Assembly (NCBI RefSeq): GCF_001866645.1
Contig: NZ_MLYP01000007.1
Location: 1 to 64,000, forward strand
Length of the DNA: 64,000 bases
Origin: Streptomyces colonosanans
GTDB taxonomy: Bacteria > Actinomycetota > Actinomycetes > Streptomycetales > Streptomycetaceae
Direction of reading: 5' to 3'
In this document: positions 1 to 15,426 of the stretch, piece by piece
How positions within the stretch are numbered: the stretch's first letter is position 1
Layout: every line of letters begins with the position of its first letter
Notes under the pieces: generated by a model
Seen by the model: the letters and a program-made list of their open reading frames with translations, nothing else
Told to the model about the DNA's origin: nothing
The model's database searches: none
Position numbers and translations under genes: made by a program

Positions 1-2
1 CC

Positions 3-413
3 CCCACCCTCCTCCAGACGGCCACGGACGTCCTCGCCGGCCTGCATCGCGAAGACCCCCGCCTGCTGCTCAGCGCCTGCGACACGGCCCACCTCGCCCC
101 CGGAGTGGCCGCCTGGCTGCAACGCGACGTACCGCCATCAGCCGTACGCCACGCCCTGACGACCGACCTGCCTCCCGAGGGCGTACGCCGCCCGGCGGCC
201 CTCCTGGCCCACCGCCTCACGGCCCAGCTGCCACCCCCGCCCCCGTTCCGCGCCCCGTCCGCCCCACCGCCCGTACGACATCCCCTCCAGAACTGCGAAA
301 CCTGCGACCGCGCCTTCCGCGCACCCGAGCCCGGCTGCTGCCGCGAGTGCCGTTCGCTGACCTCCGACCGCACAGGCACTTCGCTCAGCGCCAGCGCCTC
401 GTACGCCCACTGA
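3..413 (+). CDS. C-terminal part of a helix-turn-helix-type regulatory protein (5' end outside window)
   Basis: The frame is open from the left edge of the window to a TGA at 411-413, so this is the last ~136 residues of a longer protein. What is visible is an Ala/Leu/Pro-rich segment, a proline run (PPPPPF) and a Cys-rich tail of the form NCETCDRAFRAPEPGCCREC. From memory, this tail closes a family of Streptomyces proteins usually annotated as helix-turn-helix domain proteins; the DNA-binding part would lie upstream and is not seen. The four spaced cysteines could bind a metal, which is inference. Its stop overlaps a possible convergent frame at 385-594. Confidence 0.6.
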   Translation, partial: PTLLQTATDVLAGLHREDPRLLLSACDTAHLAPGVAAWLQRDVPPSAVRHALTTDLPPEGVRRPAALLAHRLTAQLPPPPPFRAPSAPPPVRHPLQNCETCDRAFRAPEPGCCRECRSLTSDRTGTSLSASASYAH

Positions 414-594
414 CCAGGAACGCCGCGGGGACCTCGTGGTCGCGGAACCGCCCCAGCTCGTCGACGATCGCCATGGCCCGGTCGCTGAACCGGCAGACCG
501 CTCGGATGCTCGCGAGCAGGCGTTCCACGTCGTCCTGCCTGGCGGCCAGAAATCCTTCGCACCGCTGATTGAGCGCCGTCCTGGACGAGGCCAC
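385..594 (-). CDS. Possible small hypothetical gene or gene remnant
   Basis: A 69-residue frame with a GTG start and strongly G/C-biased third codon positions, so it looks coding rather than random. The same frame stays open upstream past position 672 without a convincing ribosome binding site, which suggests the 3' part of a decayed gene. The protein contains a helical, charged stretch (QDDVERLLASIRAVCRFSDR) but I recognise no family. It overlaps the end of the left-edge gene by 29 bp on the opposite strand. It may be a remnant, a real small protein or a chance frame. Confidence 0.3.
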   Translation of the reverse strand: MASSRTALNQRCEGFLAARQDDVERLLASIRAVCRFSDRAMAIVDELGRFRDHEVPAAFLVSGRTRRWR

Positions 595-729
595 GCAGGC
601 AGTACGCGCTTGAGCAGGCCCGGGGAGTGCGCCTGCGCAGCGAAGGAAGGGATCCGCGAGCCCCTGGTCAAGGCCCAGGGGCCGTGCCCCAGGGACTACG
701 GAACGCGGGCCCCGCGGGTCGGGTCGAGG

Positions 730-1641
730 TCAGTCACCGGATCCGCCGTCGGCCGACATGAAGACCTCGGCCGTCGACGCCGCCGTGATGGCCCGCGTGA
801 ACCAGGTACTCAACGTGTCGAGGTCGGCGCAGCCGACGATCCGTTCCCGGTCTTCCTCGGAGACCTCGATCCCCCGGCGGTCCAGCAGAAGCAGTATGTC
901 CTCGGCACGCCCCTCAGCACGCCCCTCGGCACGCCCCTCGGCACGAAGACTCTGTGCGGTCTGGGACTGGAAGAAGGAGAGATCGGCGGCCATGAGGTGC
1001 CTCCAGAGATCTGCGGCCGGCGTCTTGCCGAGGCCTTGTTCGGTGAGCTCGATGAGGATGCCTGCAGCGCTCTCGTCGTCGGCCAGCAGGCCTTTCAGTG
1101 CCGTGGCCAGCGCCTTCAGTATGGCAGCGGCGTCACGGTCGCGGCGGTGCAACGCTGCGGAGAGGACGGTCAGCGGAATGTCGCGGGCTGCTTCCTCCGC
1201 GCTGTCGATCACGGGCAGGTCGTCCGGGCCGAGAACCAGGGGGCGGAGAGTGAGCGAGGGCCACTGCGGCGGGCCGATGTCGACCTGGCGCGCCGCCCAG
1301 GCCGCAGTGCTCCTGTCCGGACAGACGACGAGGAGGACCGGAGGTATCCGGTACTTGGTGTACAGGTGGGAGAGGTAGTAGGCCCAGCTCGCGGGCTTGT
1401 CCGGGTCGCGTCTGCTTTGGGACTCGACCGCGAGAACGAAGCTGAGGCCGTCCGCCGCGTCCATCCGCAGCAAGGTGTCCACCCGCCGCTCCACCGGGCG
1501 GTTCTCTGTGAGGTCGGTGGGGAGCGGGGATGCCGAGACGGGGGTGTCGAAGAGGACGCCGAGGCCTTTGACAGCGCGGGCAAAGAGGCCCGGGTCTTCT
1601 TGGAAGATCCGGTGAAGGGCCTCATGGGATGAACTGACCAT
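730..1641 (-). CDS. Rpn/YhgA-like PD-(D/E)XK nuclease-family protein
   Basis: The 303-residue protein begins MVSSSHEALHRIFQEDPGLF and has a central stretch where an acidic residue in DAADGLSF is followed by VLAVESQ, matching the D...E-x-Q core of the Rpn / PD-(D/E)XK nuclease superfamily. Streptomyces carry many such proteins, mostly annotated as hypothetical or Rpn-family transposase-like; some Rpn proteins are DNA endonucleases that promote recombination. Near residues 235-248 it carries tandem GRAE repeats, encoded by a 12-bp repeat, joining the nuclease-like domain to a C-terminal helical region. It stands alone, convergent with the left-edge gene. The family is fairly sure; the function is not known. 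Confidence 0.6.
   Translation of the reverse strand: MVSSSHEALHRIFQEDPGLFARAVKGLGVLFDTPVSASPLPTDLTENRPVERRVDTLLRMDAADGLSFVLAVESQSRRDPDKPASWAYYLSHLYTKYRIPPVLLVVCPDRSTAAWAARQVDIGPPQWPSLTLRPLVLGPDDLPVIDSAEEAARDIPLTVLSAALHRRDRDAAAILKALATALKGLLADDESAAGILIELTEQGLGKTPAADLWRHLMAADLSFFQSQTAQSLRAEGRAEGRAEGRAEDILLLLDRRGIEVSEEDRERIVGCADLDTLSTWFTRAITAASTAEVFMSADGGSGD
901..948. repeat. 12-bp tandem repeat inside the Rpn-like gene
   Basis: Four consecutive 12-bp units of the form ctcggcacgccc (the second has ctcag; the last diverges at its end) encode the GRAE-GRAE-GRAE stretch on the minus strand. The unit is a multiple of three, so a change in copy number would keep the frame. Confidence 0.85.
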
Positions 1642-1778
1642 GTGGCGAAGGTAGGCCGGGGCAGTCGACGGCGAGGGGCATATGCCGGTGGTTACTGCTA
1701 TCGGGTGTCTCCGCGCGGCGGTGGACTTGACGCAGGCGCCAAGGTGTGGATGTTGACACAGCCCACAGCCCCATGCGA

Positions 1779-1812
1779 AGAGGCCCGCACGACCGAAGTC
1801 GTACGGGCCTCT
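1779..1812 (-). terminator. Terminator of tuf
   Basis: A 15-bp stem (1779-1793 with 1798-1812, one G-U-type mismatch) with a CGAA tetraloop lies 37 bp beyond the tuf stop codon. There is no U tract, which is common for actinobacterial terminators. Confidence 0.75.
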
Positions 1813-1848
1813 CCTGGGTCAGGTCAGTAACCCTCAAGCAAGCGGAAC

Positions 1849-3042
<1,194 letters not shown>

Positions 3043-3113
3043 TGGGTTCCTCCTGTGGAGTGGTTCTGTACGCCTTACTCATCGGCGCCAGGTGATCTTT
3101 GCTGGGGTGCCGC

Positions 3114-3160
3114 CCGCCGGGGATCCTTCGCGGGGAAGTGTCCCCGGCGGTCGGTGTCAA
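3114..3160 (-). promoter_or_regulatory. fusA-tuf intergenic hairpin and possible tuf promoter element
   Basis: On the minus strand a perfect TTGACA (3155-3160) is followed by a 10-bp perfect stem (3141-3150 with 3114-3123) that encloses a smaller CGGGGA-CACT-TCCCCG hairpin (3131-3146). I see no convincing -10 at the right distance from TTGACA. Separate tuf promoters in the fus-tuf gap have been reported in Streptomyces, so a weak internal promoter is plausible, but the hairpin is better supported than the promoter. Confidence 0.4.
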
Positions 3161-3185
3161 GCCTAAAGCGTGTAAACGGGGTGCG

Positions 3186-5312
3186 TTACTCGCCCTTGGC
3201 CTTCGCGATGATCTCCTCGGCGACGTTCCGCGGAACCTCGGCGTAGGAGTCGAACTGCATCGAGTAGCTTGCGCGACCCGACGTCTTGCTGCGGAGGTCT
3301 CCGACGTAGCCGAACATCTCCGAGAGGGGCACGAGGCCCTTCACGACGCGGGCACCAGCCCGCTCCTCCATGGCCTGGATCTGGCCACGGCGGGAGTTGA
3401 TGTCGCCGATGACCTCACCCATGTAGTCCTCGGGCGTGGTGACCTCGACGGCCATCATCGGCTCGAGCAGCACGGGCGAAGCCTTGCGCGCGGCCTCCTT
3501 GAAGGCCTGCGAACCGGCGATCTTGAAGGCGAGCTCGGAGGAGTCGACCTCGTGGTAGCCACCGTCGATGAGGATGACGCGGACGCCCGTCATCTCGTAG
3601 CCGGCGAGGATGCCGAACTGCATGGCCTCCTGCGCACCGGCGTCGACCGAAGGGATGTACTCCTTCGGGATGCGGCCACCGGTCACCTTGTTCACGAACT
3701 CGTACGAGGCGTCGCCGCCCTCGATGGGCTCGATCGCGATCTGCACCTTGGCGAACTGACCGGTACCACCGGTCTGCTTCTTGTGGGTGTAGTCCACGCG
3801 CTCGACGGCCTTGCGGATCGTCTCGCGGTAGGCGACCTGCGGCTTGCCGACGTTGGCCTCGACCTTGAACTCACGGCGCATACGGTCGACCAGCACCTCG
3901 AGGTGCAGCTCGCCCATACCACCGATGATGGTCTGGCCGGTCTCCTCGTCCGAGTGGACCTGGAAGGACGGGTCCTCCTCGGCCAGGCGCTGGATCGCGA
4001 CGCCCAGCTTCTCCTGGTCGCCCTTCGACTTGGGCTCGATGGCGACCTGGATGACCGGCGCCGGGAAGTCCATGGACTCCAGGATGACCGGGCTCTTGTC
4101 GTCGGACAGCGTCTCACCGGTGGTGGTCTGCTTCAGGCCCATGACGGCGACGATGTCACCGGCGCCCACCGACTCGATCTCCTCACGCTTGTTGGCGTGC
4201 ATGCGGTAGATCTTGCCGATGCGCTCCTTCTTGCCCTTGACGGAGTTCAGCACCGACGTGCCGGACACCAGGCGGCCCGAGTAGACCCGGACGAAGGTGA
4301 GCTTGCCGAGGTGCGGGTCGCTCATGATCTTGAACGCAAGAGCGGCCAGCGGCTCGTCCTCGGACGGCTTGCGCTTGATCACGACCTCGGGGTCCTTGAC
4401 GTCGTGGCCCTCGATGGCCTCGATGTCAAGCGGGGTCGGGAGGTAGCGCACGACCGCGTCGAGCAGGGGCTGAACGCCCTTGTTCTTGAACGCGGTGCCA
4501 CAGAACACCGGGGTGACCGTGGTCTCGGTGGCCTTGCCGGAGCGGATGGTGATGCGACGGATCGCGGCGTACAGCTGCTCCTGGGTGGGCTCCTCGCCCT
4601 CCAGGTACAGCTCCATGACCTCTTCGTCGTTCTCCGCGACGGCCTCGAGCAGCTTGCCGCGCCACTCCTCGGCAGCCTCGGTGTGCGTGGCCGGGATGTC
4701 GATGGTCTCGTACATCTCGCCCTTGGCCGCCTCGGCCGGGTAGACGTACGCCTTCATCGTCACCAGGTCGACGACGCCCCGGAAGTCCGCCTCAGCGCCG
4801 ATCGGCAGCTGCATGACCAGCGGCTGAGCGCCCAGGCGGTCGGAGATCATGTCGACACAGCGGTGGAACTCCGCACCGGTGCGGTCGAGCTTGTTGACGA
4901 AGCAGATACGCGGCACGCCGTAGCGGTCCGCCTGACGCCACACCGTCTCGGACTGGGGCTCGACACCGGCGACACCGTCGAACACCGTCACGGCACCGTC
5001 GAGCACGCGCAGGGAGCGCTCCACCTCGACGGTGAAGTCGACGTGCCCCGGGGTGTCGATGATGTTGATGGTGTGGTCGACGCCGTTCAGCGGCCAGTGA
5101 CAGGTGGTGGCAGCAGAGGTGATCGTGATGCCACGCTCCTGCTCCTGCTCCATCCAGTCCATGGTGGCAGCGCCGTCGTGGACCTCACCGATCTTGTAGG
5201 AACGACCGGTGTAGAACAGGATCCGCTCGGTGGTGGTCGTCTTGCCCGCGTCGATGTGGGCCATGATGCCGATGTTGCGCACCTTGGCCAGGTCAAGTGA
5301 AGTGGTAGCCAT
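3186..5312 (-). CDS. fusA: Elongation factor G
   Basis: The 708-residue GTPase drives ribosomal translocation and, with ribosome recycling factor, ribosome recycling. The GTPase motifs are [18 protein letters not shown] and NKLDRTG; the later domains II-V are complete and end [14 protein letters not shown]. Length is normal. It lies 39 bp downstream of rpsG, consistent with one rpsL-rpsG-fusA transcript. No fusidic-acid-type change can be judged without alignment. Confidence 0.98.
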   Translation of the reverse strand: MATTSLDLAKVRNIGIMAHIDAGKTTTTERILFYTGRSYKIGEVHDGAATMDWMEQEQERGITITSAATTCHWPLNGVDHTINIIDTPGHVDFTVEVERSLRVLDGAVTVFDGVAGVEPQSETVWRQADRYGVPRICFVNKLDRTGAEFHRCVDMISDRLGAQPLVMQLPIGAEADFRGVVDLVTMKAYVYPAEAAKGEMYETIDIPATHTEAAEEWRGKLLEAVAENDEEVMELYLEGEEPTQEQLYAAIRRITIRSGKATETTVTPVFCGTAFKNKGVQPLLDAVVRYLPTPLDIEAIEGHDVKDPEVVIKRKPSEDEPLAALAFKIMSDPHLGKLTFVRVYSGRLVSGTSVLNSVKGKKERIGKIYRMHANKREEIESVGAGDIVAVMGLKQTTTGETLSDDKSPVILESMDFPAPVIQVAIEPKSKGDQEKLGVAIQRLAEEDPSFQVHSDEETGQTIIGGMGELHLEVLVDRMRREFKVEANVGKPQVAYRETIRKAVERVDYTHKKQTGGTGQFAKVQIAIEPIEGGDASYEFVNKVTGGRIPKEYIPSVDAGAQEAMQFGILAGYEMTGVRVILIDGGYHEVDSSELAFKIAGSQAFKEAARKASPVLLEPMMAVEVTTPEDYMGEVIGDINSRRGQIQAMEERAGARVVKGLVPLSEMFGYVGDLRSKTSGRASYSMQFDSYAEVPRNVAEEIIAKAKGE

Positions 5313-5351
5313 AAGGCTTCAGTCTTCTCTCGGTTCTCGATGGGGTAGCGA

Positions 5352-5822
5352 CTACCAGCGGTAGTGCGCGAAGGCCTTGTTGGACTCGGCCATCTTGTGG
5401 GTGTCCTCGCGCTTCTTCACAGCGGCGCCGAGGCCGTTGGAGGCGTCGAGGAGCTCGTTCAGCAGACGCTCGGTCATGGTCTTCTCGCGACGGGCGCGGG
5501 AGTAACCGACGAGCCAGCGCAGCGCGAGGGTGTTGGCGCGACCGGGCTTGACCTCGATCGGAACCTGGTAGGTCGCACCACCGACACGGCGGGACTTGAC
5601 CTCGAGGGTCGGCTTGATGTTCTCCAGCGCGCGCTTCAGCGTGATGATCGGGTCGTTGCCCGTCTTCTCACGCAGACCCTCCATGGCGCCGTAGACGATG
5701 CGCTCGGCGGTGGAGCGCTTGCCGTTCAGCAGCACCTTGTTGATCAGCGAGGTCACCAGAGGAGAGCCGTAGACCGGGTCGATGATGACCGGGCGCTTCG
5801 GGGCGGGGCCCTTACGAGGCAT
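5352..5822 (-). CDS. rpsG: 30S ribosomal protein S7
   Basis: The 156-residue protein begins [20 protein letters not shown] and ends [14 protein letters not shown], the standard bacterial S7. It binds the 3' major domain of 16S rRNA and starts assembly of the small-subunit head. Only 2 bp separate the rpsL stop from its ATG, so the two genes are certainly co-transcribed and probably translationally coupled. Confidence 0.98.
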   Translation of the reverse strand: MPRKGPAPKRPVIIDPVYGSPLVTSLINKVLLNGKRSTAERIVYGAMEGLREKTGNDPIITLKRALENIKPTLEVKSRRVGGATYQVPIEVKPGRANTLALRWLVGYSRARREKTMTERLLNELLDASNGLGAAVKKREDTHKMAESNKAFAHYRW

Positions 5823-5824
5823 TC

Positions 5825-6196
5825 TTACTTCTCCTTCTTGGCGCCGTAACGGCTGCGAGCCTGCTTGCGGTTCTTGACACCCTGGGTGTCGAGCGAGCCG
5901 CGGATGATCTTGTAGCGAACACCCGGCAGGTCCTTCACACGGCCGCCGCGCACGAGCACGATGGAGTGCTCCTGCAGGTTGTGTCCCTCACCCGGAATGT
6001 AAGCGGTGACCTCGATCCCGCTGGTCAGACGCACACGCGCGACCTTACGCAGGGCCGAGTTCGGCTTCTTCGGGGTGGTCGTGAACACACGCGTGCAGAC
6101 GCCACGACGCTGAGGGGAACCCTCAAGTGCGGGCGTCTTGTTCTTCTCGACCTTGTCCTGCCGGCCCTTACGGACCAGCTGCTGGATCGTAGGCAC
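5825..6196 (-). CDS. rpsL: 30S ribosomal protein S12
   Basis: The 123-residue decoding-centre protein starts [11 protein letters not shown] (read as Met) at a GTG at 6194-6196, preceded by GGAGAAG. Upstream in-frame codons exist but do not fit the family. The streptomycin-relevant lysines K43 (in [11 protein letters not shown]) and K88 (in GGRVKDLPG) are wild type, so no rpsL-type streptomycin resistance is predicted. It is the first gene of the str-like cluster and has its own promoter candidate about 195 bp upstream. Confidence 0.97.
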   Translation of the reverse strand: MPTIQQLVRKGRQDKVEKNKTPALEGSPQRRGVCTRVFTTTPKKPNSALRKVARVRLTSGIEVTAYIPGEGHNLQEHSIVLVRGGRVKDLPGVRYKIIRGSLDTQGVKNRKQARSRYGAKKEK

Positions 6197-6390
6197 TACT
6201 TCTCCGGTTTCTGTGTGCCGATAGGTACAGCTAACCTGGAACGCCTCCGACCCACGCGGTCGGGTGTGTCGAACCCCGCGGACTCCCACTGCGAAGCAGA
6301 AGGAGGCGCAGATTACGGTGGCCGGTGACGGCTCGCCCTGCGGTTGAAGGCACGCAGGCAAGCCAGGGCACACCCCAGGCACAAGGTATG

Positions 6391-6419
6391 AGCGTACCTA
6401 CCTCACGGACTTCGGTCAA
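6391..6419 (-). promoter_or_regulatory. Promoter candidate for rpsL-rpsG-fusA-tuf
   Basis: On the minus strand TTGACC (6414-6419), a 17-bp spacer and TACGCT (6391-6396) match the major vegetative sigma factor consensus (TTGACN-N17-TANNNT). Transcription would start near 6384, leaving a leader of about 190 nt. The 562-bp gap 6197-6758 holds this promoter and the rpoC terminator; I see no gene in the rest. Confidence 0.6.
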
Positions 6420-6710
6420 AACAAATGGAGCGGGCCCCGACACGCCGGACTTGTCCTGGTTCCTTGCTCCGAGTTCCAGTCGCTTCCACGTGAGCCGACC
6501 GTTCCGTCTCCGCGCGGCCCGTCACTTGCGTACGTTGAGCGGTCCTTGGGGCAAACGACTTCCCTGCGGTGGCCCCTGACCAGCAAGAACGGGCCGCTGC
6601 GCGCCTGGCGCCCCGGTCCGGCTCCTGTCCGCCCACCCGGACCGCCGCACCCTGCTGAGCGCCCTGGAGCCCCACCTGGGCCCGCACCGCTGTGACGTTT
6701 CGGACATGCC

Positions 6711-6747
6711 GAAGGGCGGCCACCCCCAGTCGGAGTGGCCGCCCTTC
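6711..6747 (-). terminator. Terminator of rpoBC
   Basis: A perfect 13-bp stem (6711-6723 with 6735-6747) with an 11-nt loop starts 12 bp past the rpoC stop codon. It separates the rpoBC unit from the rpsL unit. Confidence 0.8.
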
Positions 6748-6758
6748 ATGCTGCTCGC

Positions 6759-10658
<3,900 letters not shown>

Positions 10659-10716
10659 TATGCGTCAATCCCTCTCAGGGTCGTAAGTCTTTGGGTCTGA
10701 TACGGGGGTCCTGGGG

Positions 10717-10748
10717 CCGGCGGGCCTTGATCGCTCAAGGCCCGCCGG
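10717..10748 (-). other. Stem-loop between rpoB and rpoC
   Basis: A perfect 14-bp stem with a TCGC tetraloop (10717-10730 with 10735-10748) sits 8 bp past the rpoB stop. It has no U tract and lies inside an operon that must be read through, so an RNA-processing, stability or partial-termination role is more likely than full termination. Confidence 0.65.
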
Positions 10749-10755
10749 ACTCCCG

Positions 10756-13700
10756 TCAGACCTCTTCGACGCTGCTCGGCTCGCGCCGGGACAGGTCGAT
10801 GCCGAGCTCCTCCGCAGCGCGGAAGACGTCCTCGTCGGTGTCACGCATCTCGATGGACATACCGTCGCTGGACAGCACCTCCACGTTCAGGCACAGGGAC
10901 TGCATCTCCTTGATGAGCACCTTGAAGGACTCGGGGATGCCGGGCTCAGGGATGTTCTCGCCCTTGACGATGGCCTCGTAGACCTTCACGCGGCCGGTGA
11001 CGTCGTCGGACTTGATGGTCAGCAGCTCCTGGAGGGCGTACGCGGCGCCGTAGGCCTCGAGGGCCCACACCTCCATCTCACCGAAGCGCTGGCCACCGAA
11101 CTGGGCCTTACCACCCAGCGGCTGCTGGGTGATCATCGAGTACGGACCGGTCGAGCGGGCGTGCAGCTTGTCGTCGACCAGGTGGTGCAGCTTCAGGATG
11201 TACATGTACCCGACCGAGATCGGGTCCGGGAACGGCTCACCGGAGCGGCCGTCGAACAGCCGGGCCTTGCCGGACGGGAGCACCATGCGCTCGCCGTCGC
11301 GGTTCGGGATGGTGTGCTGCAGCAGGCCGGCGAGCTCGTCCTCGCGTGCACCGTCGAACACCGGGGTGGCGACGTTGGTGCGCGGGGCGACCTGGTCGGC
11401 ACCGATGTTCTGCAGGCGCTTCGCCCACTCGTCGGCGAGACCGGAGACGTCCCAGCCGCGGCTGGCGAGCCAGCCGAGGTGGATCTCCAGGACCTGTCCC
11501 GGGTTCATTCGGGACGGCACACCGAGCGGGTTGAGGATGATGTCGACCGGGGTGCCGTCCTCCAGGAACGGCATGTCCTCGATCGGCAGGATCTTGGAGA
11601 TGACACCCTTGTTGCCGTGGCGGCCGGCGAGCTTGTCACCGTCGGTGATCTTGCGCTTCTGCGCGACGTAGACGCGGACCAGCTGGTTCACGCCCGGCGG
11701 CAGCTCGTCGCCCTCCTCGCGGTCGAAGACGCGCACGCCGATGACCTTGCCGGTCTCACCGTGCGGCACCTTCAGCGAGGTGTCACGGACCTCACGGGCC
11801 TTCTCACCGAAGATCGCGCGCAGCAGGCGCTCCTCGGGCGTCAGCTCGGTCTCACCCTTCGGGGTGACCTTGCCGACGAGGATGTCACCGGCGATGACCT
11901 CGGCACCGATGCGGATGATGCCGCGCTCGTCGAGGTCGGCGAGGACCTCCTCGGAGACGTTCGGGATGTCCCGGGTGATCTCCTCGGGGCCGAGCTTGGT
12001 GTCACGGGCGTCGACCTCGTGCTCCTCGATGTGGATCGAGGAGAGGACGTCGTCCTGCACGAGGCGCTGCGACAGGATGATCGCGTCCTCGTAGTTGTGA
12101 CCCTCCCACGGCATGAACGCCACGAGCAGGTTCTTGCCGAGCGCCATCTCGCCGTTCTGGGTGGCCGGACCGTCGGCGAGGACCTGGCCCTCGATGACGT
12201 GGTCGCCCTCGTTGACGATGACCTTCTGGTTGACCGAGGTGCCCTGGTTGGAGCGGGCGAACTTGGCCAGGCGGTACGTGATGTACGTGCCGTCGTCGTT
12301 GGCGGTGGTGATGTAGTCCGCGGAGACCTCCTGGACCACACCGGCCTTCTCGGCCTTGACGACGTCGCCGGCGTCGACGGCGGAGCGGTACTCCATGCCG
12401 GTGCCGACGAGCGGGGCCTCGGACTTGATCAGCGGCACGGCCTGGCGCATCATGTTCGCGCCCATGAGGGCACGGTTGGCGTCGTCGTGCTCCAGGAACG
12501 GGATCATGGCGGTCGCGACCGACACCATCTGGCGCGGCGAGACGTCCATGTAGTCGACGTCCTCGGGGCTGACGTAGTCGACCTCACCGCCACGGCGGCG
12601 GACCAGGACGCGGGCCTCGGCGAAGCGGAGGTCGTCCGTCAGCGTGGCGTTGGCCTGCGCGATGACGAAGCGGTCCTCTTCGTCGGCGGTCAGGTAGTCG
12701 ACCTCGTCGGTGACCTGGCCGTCGTTGACCTTGCGGTACGGGGTCTCGACGAAACCGAACGCGTTGACCCGGCCGTAAGAGGCGAGCGAGCCGATCAGAC
12801 CGATGTTCGGGCCTTCCGGCGTCTCGATCGGGCACATGCGGCCGTAGTGCGAGGGGTGCACGTCACGGACCTCGAAGCCGGCCCGCTCACGGGACAGACC
12901 ACCGGGGCCGAGCGCCGAGAGACGACGCTTGTGCGTGAGACCAGACAGCGGGTTGTTCTGGTCCATGAACTGGGACAGCTGGCTGGTGCCGAAGAACTCC
13001 TTGATGGAGGCGACGACCGGCCGGATGTTGATCAGGGTCTGCGGCGTGATCGCCTCGACGTCCTGCGTGGTCATGCGCTCGCGCACGACACGCTCCATAC
13101 GAGCCAGACCCGTGCGGACCTGGTTCTGGATCAGCTCGCCGACGCTGCGCAGGCGGCGGTTGCCGAAGTGGTCGATGTCGTCGGTCTCGACGACGACCTT
13201 CTGGCCGTTGTCACCGACCGTCTCGATCTCGCCGGCGTGCAGCTGCACCAGGTACTTGATCGTCGAGATGATGTCCTCGACGGTCAGGATCCCGGCGTCC
13301 AGCGGGGCGTCCGCGCCCAGCTTCTTGTTGACCTTGTAGCGGCCGACCTTCGCGAGGTCGTAGCGCTTGGGGTTGAAGTAGAGGTTCTCCAGCAGCGTCT
13401 GCGCGGCCTCACGCGTGGGGGGCTCGCCCGGACGCAGCTTGCGGTAGATGTCGAGCAGCGCGTCGTCCTGGCCCTGGGTGTGGTCCTTCTCCAGGGTGGC
13501 GCGCATGGACTCGTAGTCGCCGAACTCCTCGAGGATCTGCTCGGTGGTCCAGCCGAGCGCCTTCAGGAGGACGGTCACGGACTGCTTGCGCTTGCGGTCG
13601 ATGCGGACACCGACCATGTCGCGCTTGTCGATCTCCATCTCCAGCCAGGCACCCCGGGACGGGATGATCTTGGCGGAGAAGATGTCCTTGTCGGACGTCT

Positions 13701-14241
13701 TGTCGATGGAGGAGTCGAAGTAGACGCCGGGGGAACGGACCAGCTGAGACACCACGACACGCTCGGTGCCGTTGATGACGAAGGTGCCCTTGTTCGTCAT
13801 GAGCGGGAAGTCGCCCATGAAGACGGTCTGGGACTTGATCTCGCCGGTCTCGTTGTTGGTGAACTCGGCCGTGACGAAGAGGGGAGCCGCGTACGTGAAG
13901 TCGCGCTCCTTGCACTCGTCGATGGAGTTCTTCGGCGGCTCGAAGCGGTGGTCGCGGAAGGTCAGCGACATCGACCCGGAGAAGTCCTCGATCGGGGAGA
14001 TCTCCTCGAAGATCTCCTCGAGGCCGGACTTGGTGGGAACGTCCTGACCGGACTCCAGAGCCGCCTCGACGCGAGCCTTCCACGCGTCGTTACCGAGCAG
14101 CCAGTCGAAGCTCTCGGTTTGCAGCGCGAGAAGGTTCGGAACCTCGAGGGGCTCCTTGATCTTTGCAAAGGAGATGCGCAGCGGGGCGGTGCTGGCGCCG
14201 TTGTTCGTATTCGCGGTCGAGGCGGTGCGCGAGGCGGCCAA
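10756..14241 (-). CDS. rpoB: DNA-directed RNA polymerase subunit beta
   Basis: The 1161-residue subunit starts [15 protein letters not shown], the usual Streptomyces start. The rifampicin region (about residues 418-448, starting [17 protein letters not shown]) has the sensitive residues D427, H437 and S442 at the positions of E. coli D516, H526 and S531, so no rifamycin resistance is predicted. It is complete to [13 protein letters not shown]. It is the first gene of a unit with rpoC, 684 bp downstream of rplL, with its own promoter candidate. Confidence 0.98.
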   Translation of the reverse strand: MAASRTASTANTNNGASTAPLRISFAKIKEPLEVPNLLALQTESFDWLLGNDAWKARVEAALESGQDVPTKSGLEEIFEEISPIEDFSGSMSLTFRDHRFEPPKNSIDECKERDFTYAAPLFVTAEFTNNETGEIKSQTVFMGDFPLMTNKGTFVINGTERVVVSQLVRSPGVYFDSSIDKTSDKDIFSAKIIPSRGAWLEMEIDKRDMVGVRIDRKRKQSVTVLLKALGWTTEQILEEFGDYESMRATLEKDHTQGQDDALLDIYRKLRPGEPPTREAAQTLLENLYFNPKRYDLAKVGRYKVNKKLGADAPLDAGILTVEDIISTIKYLVQLHAGEIETVGDNGQKVVVETDDIDHFGNRRLRSVGELIQNQVRTGLARMERVVRERMTTQDVEAITPQTLINIRPVVASIKEFFGTSQLSQFMDQNNPLSGLTHKRRLSALGPGGLSRERAGFEVRDVHPSHYGRMCPIETPEGPNIGLIGSLASYGRVNAFGFVETPYRKVNDGQVTDEVDYLTADEEDRFVIAQANATLTDDLRFAEARVLVRRRGGEVDYVSPEDVDYMDVSPRQMVSVATAMIPFLEHDDANRALMGANMMRQAVPLIKSEAPLVGTGMEYRSAVDAGDVVKAEKAGVVQEVSADYITTANDDGTYITYRLAKFARSNQGTSVNQKVIVNEGDHVIEGQVLADGPATQNGEMALGKNLLVAFMPWEGHNYEDAIILSQRLVQDDVLSSIHIEEHEVDARDTKLGPEEITRDIPNVSEEVLADLDERGIIRIGAEVIAGDILVGKVTPKGETELTPEERLLRAIFGEKAREVRDTSLKVPHGETGKVIGVRVFDREEGDELPPGVNQLVRVYVAQKRKITDGDKLAGRHGNKGVISKILPIEDMPFLEDGTPVDIILNPLGVPSRMNPGQVLEIHLGWLASRGWDVSGLADEWAKRLQNIGADQVAPRTNVATPVFDGAREDELAGLLQHTIPNRDGERMVLPSGKARLFDGRSGEPFPDPISVGYMYILKLHHLVDDKLHARSTGPYSMITQQPLGGKAQFGGQRFGEMEVWALEAYGAAYALQELLTIKSDDVTGRVKVYEAIVKGENIPEPGIPESFKVLIKEMQSLCLNVEVLSSDGMSIEMRDTDEDVFRAAEELGIDLSRREPSSVEEV

Positions 14242-14402
14242 GAGGGGTCCTTCCGAGGGCTCGGACTCACTACGCGCGTGCCACCCCCACCAGGCACGGA
14301 GGTGGAAAGTCCCAGGTCAGAGACTCTTCAACGTCGATGCTCAAGCGAGGGGCATGCTCCTGGTGACGGGCAGGAAGCAGCTAACAGGCAGCGCAAAGGG
14401 TC

Positions 14403-14431
14403 AGTGTAGCCACTTGGCACACTGATGTCCA
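14403..14431 (-). promoter_or_regulatory. rpoB promoter candidate
   Basis: On the minus strand TGGACA (14426-14431), a 17-bp spacer and TACACT (14403-14408) fit the vegetative consensus well (5 of 6 at -35, TANNNT at -10). The start point would be near 14396, giving a leader of about 155 nt. Together with the rplJL terminator upstream, this makes rpoBC independently transcribed. Confidence 0.65.
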
Positions 14432-14738
14432 GTGCGGGTTTACAGGCTCTCGACGGAGACCCTCGTTGTTCCTCAACACCTGCGGCAAGCCACGCCCTCG
14501 ATGCACATCGATACTGCCCTCTTCGTCGTCGATCCATGCCTCGGATCCGGATCGTTGTGACGACGCGTCCTGAGAATTGCGCGCTGCGTGCGGTTCGTCA
14601 AGGCCTCCCCTGCCCAAACCGGGTGCTGCGCTCGTCACTTGCAGCCTGTCGCCGGGGGCCTCGGAGGCACGGCGAAGATCACCATACCCTCCGCGGCGAC
14701 GGGCGCAAGGCAGCCGCCGCCGGACCCACTGGAACGAC

Positions 14739-14772
14739 GAAGAGCGACCACCCGGATGGATGATCGCTCTTC
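14739..14772 (-). other. Hairpin in the rplL-rpoB gap
   Basis: A 9-bp perfect stem (14739-14747 with 14764-14772) with a 16-nt loop lies about 310 bp upstream of the rpoB promoter candidate. It may be a second termination or processing site for rplJL read-through. The rest of the 684-bp gap 14242-14925 shows no gene. Confidence 0.45.
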
Positions 14773-14866
14773 TGCGCGTTCGCGTTACAGCCCTACGAGT
14801 GAGCCGTGACGGGCCCCGTGAGGGGGCCACGGCCCGTGTTCGAACCGGCTGTGGACGCCGTGCGCC

Positions 14867-14897
14867 GGGCCGTACGGAGCGGAGCCCCGTACGGCCC
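14867..14897 (-). terminator. Terminator of rplJ-rplL
   Basis: A perfect 11-bp stem (14867-14877 with 14887-14897) with a 9-nt loop starts 29 bp past the rplL stop codon. In many bacteria the L10/L12 operon is partly terminated here, before rpoBC. Confidence 0.7.
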
Positions 14898-14925
14898 ATG
14901 AGTCCACTGCGGACCCGAAAAGGTC

Positions 14926-15312
14926 TTACTTGACCTCGACGGAGGCGCCGGCGCCCTCGAGGGCCTCCTTGGCCTTGTCCGCGGCGTCCTTGGCGACCTT
15001 CTCGAGGACGGGCTTCGGGGCGCCGTCCACCAGGTCCTTGGCCTCCTTCAGGCCGAGGGAGGTCAGCTCGCGCACGACCTTGATGACCTGGATCTTCTTG
15101 TCGCCGGCACCGGTGAGGACGACGTCGAACTCGTCCTTCTCCTCGACGGCCTCGGCGGCACCGACACCGGCGGCACCGGTGACCATGACCGGCGCGGCAG
15201 CGGCGGCGGTGACGTCGAACTTGTCCTCGAAGGCCTTCACGAACTCGGAGAGCTCGATGAGGGTCATCTCCTCGAACTGGGCAAGCAGCTCGTCCTGGGT
15301 GAGCTTCGCCAT
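14926..15312 (-). CDS. rplL: 50S ribosomal protein L7/L12
   Basis: The 128-residue stalk protein starts [20 protein letters not shown]. The N-terminal dimerisation part, the Ala/Gly/Val-rich hinge (about residues 35-52) and the C-terminal factor-binding domain ([20 protein letters not shown] ... GASVEVK) are all present. The ATG at 15312 with GGAAGGA upstream is preferred to an in-frame ATG 24 codons earlier that lies in the gap. It lies 114 bp downstream of rplJ, with which it forms the L10-(L12)n stalk. Confidence 0.97.
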   Translation of the reverse strand: MAKLTQDELLAQFEEMTLIELSEFVKAFEDKFDVTAAAAAPVMVTGAAGVGAAEAVEEKDEFDVVLTGAGDKKIQVIKVVRELTSLGLKEAKDLVDGAPKPVLEKVAKDAADKAKEALEGAGASVEVK

Positions 15313-15426
15313 GATGGCGGTCCTTCCACTAAATCGGCAGGTGCCGGATGTACTGGGTAAGGCGGGCGTACGTCGGGCCCGCATCGACCCTCACCTCACG
15401 CGGCGAGGATCGGAAAGCGAGCCGAA

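Noticed and set aside
901..948. CRISPR-like array
   Set aside because: Units are 12 bp without spacers and lie inside a coding region. No other repeat array in the window has spacer structure.
3099..5300. A 733-codon plus-strand frame opposite fusA
   Set aside because: Mirror frame of fusA with the same Leu/Asp/Val-rich composition.
10759..14241. Rifampicin-resistance change in rpoB
   Set aside because: The residues D427, H437 and S442 are the sensitive type.
11161..14409. A 1082-codon plus-strand frame opposite rpoB
   Set aside because: Same mirror effect; no family text and no ribosome binding site.
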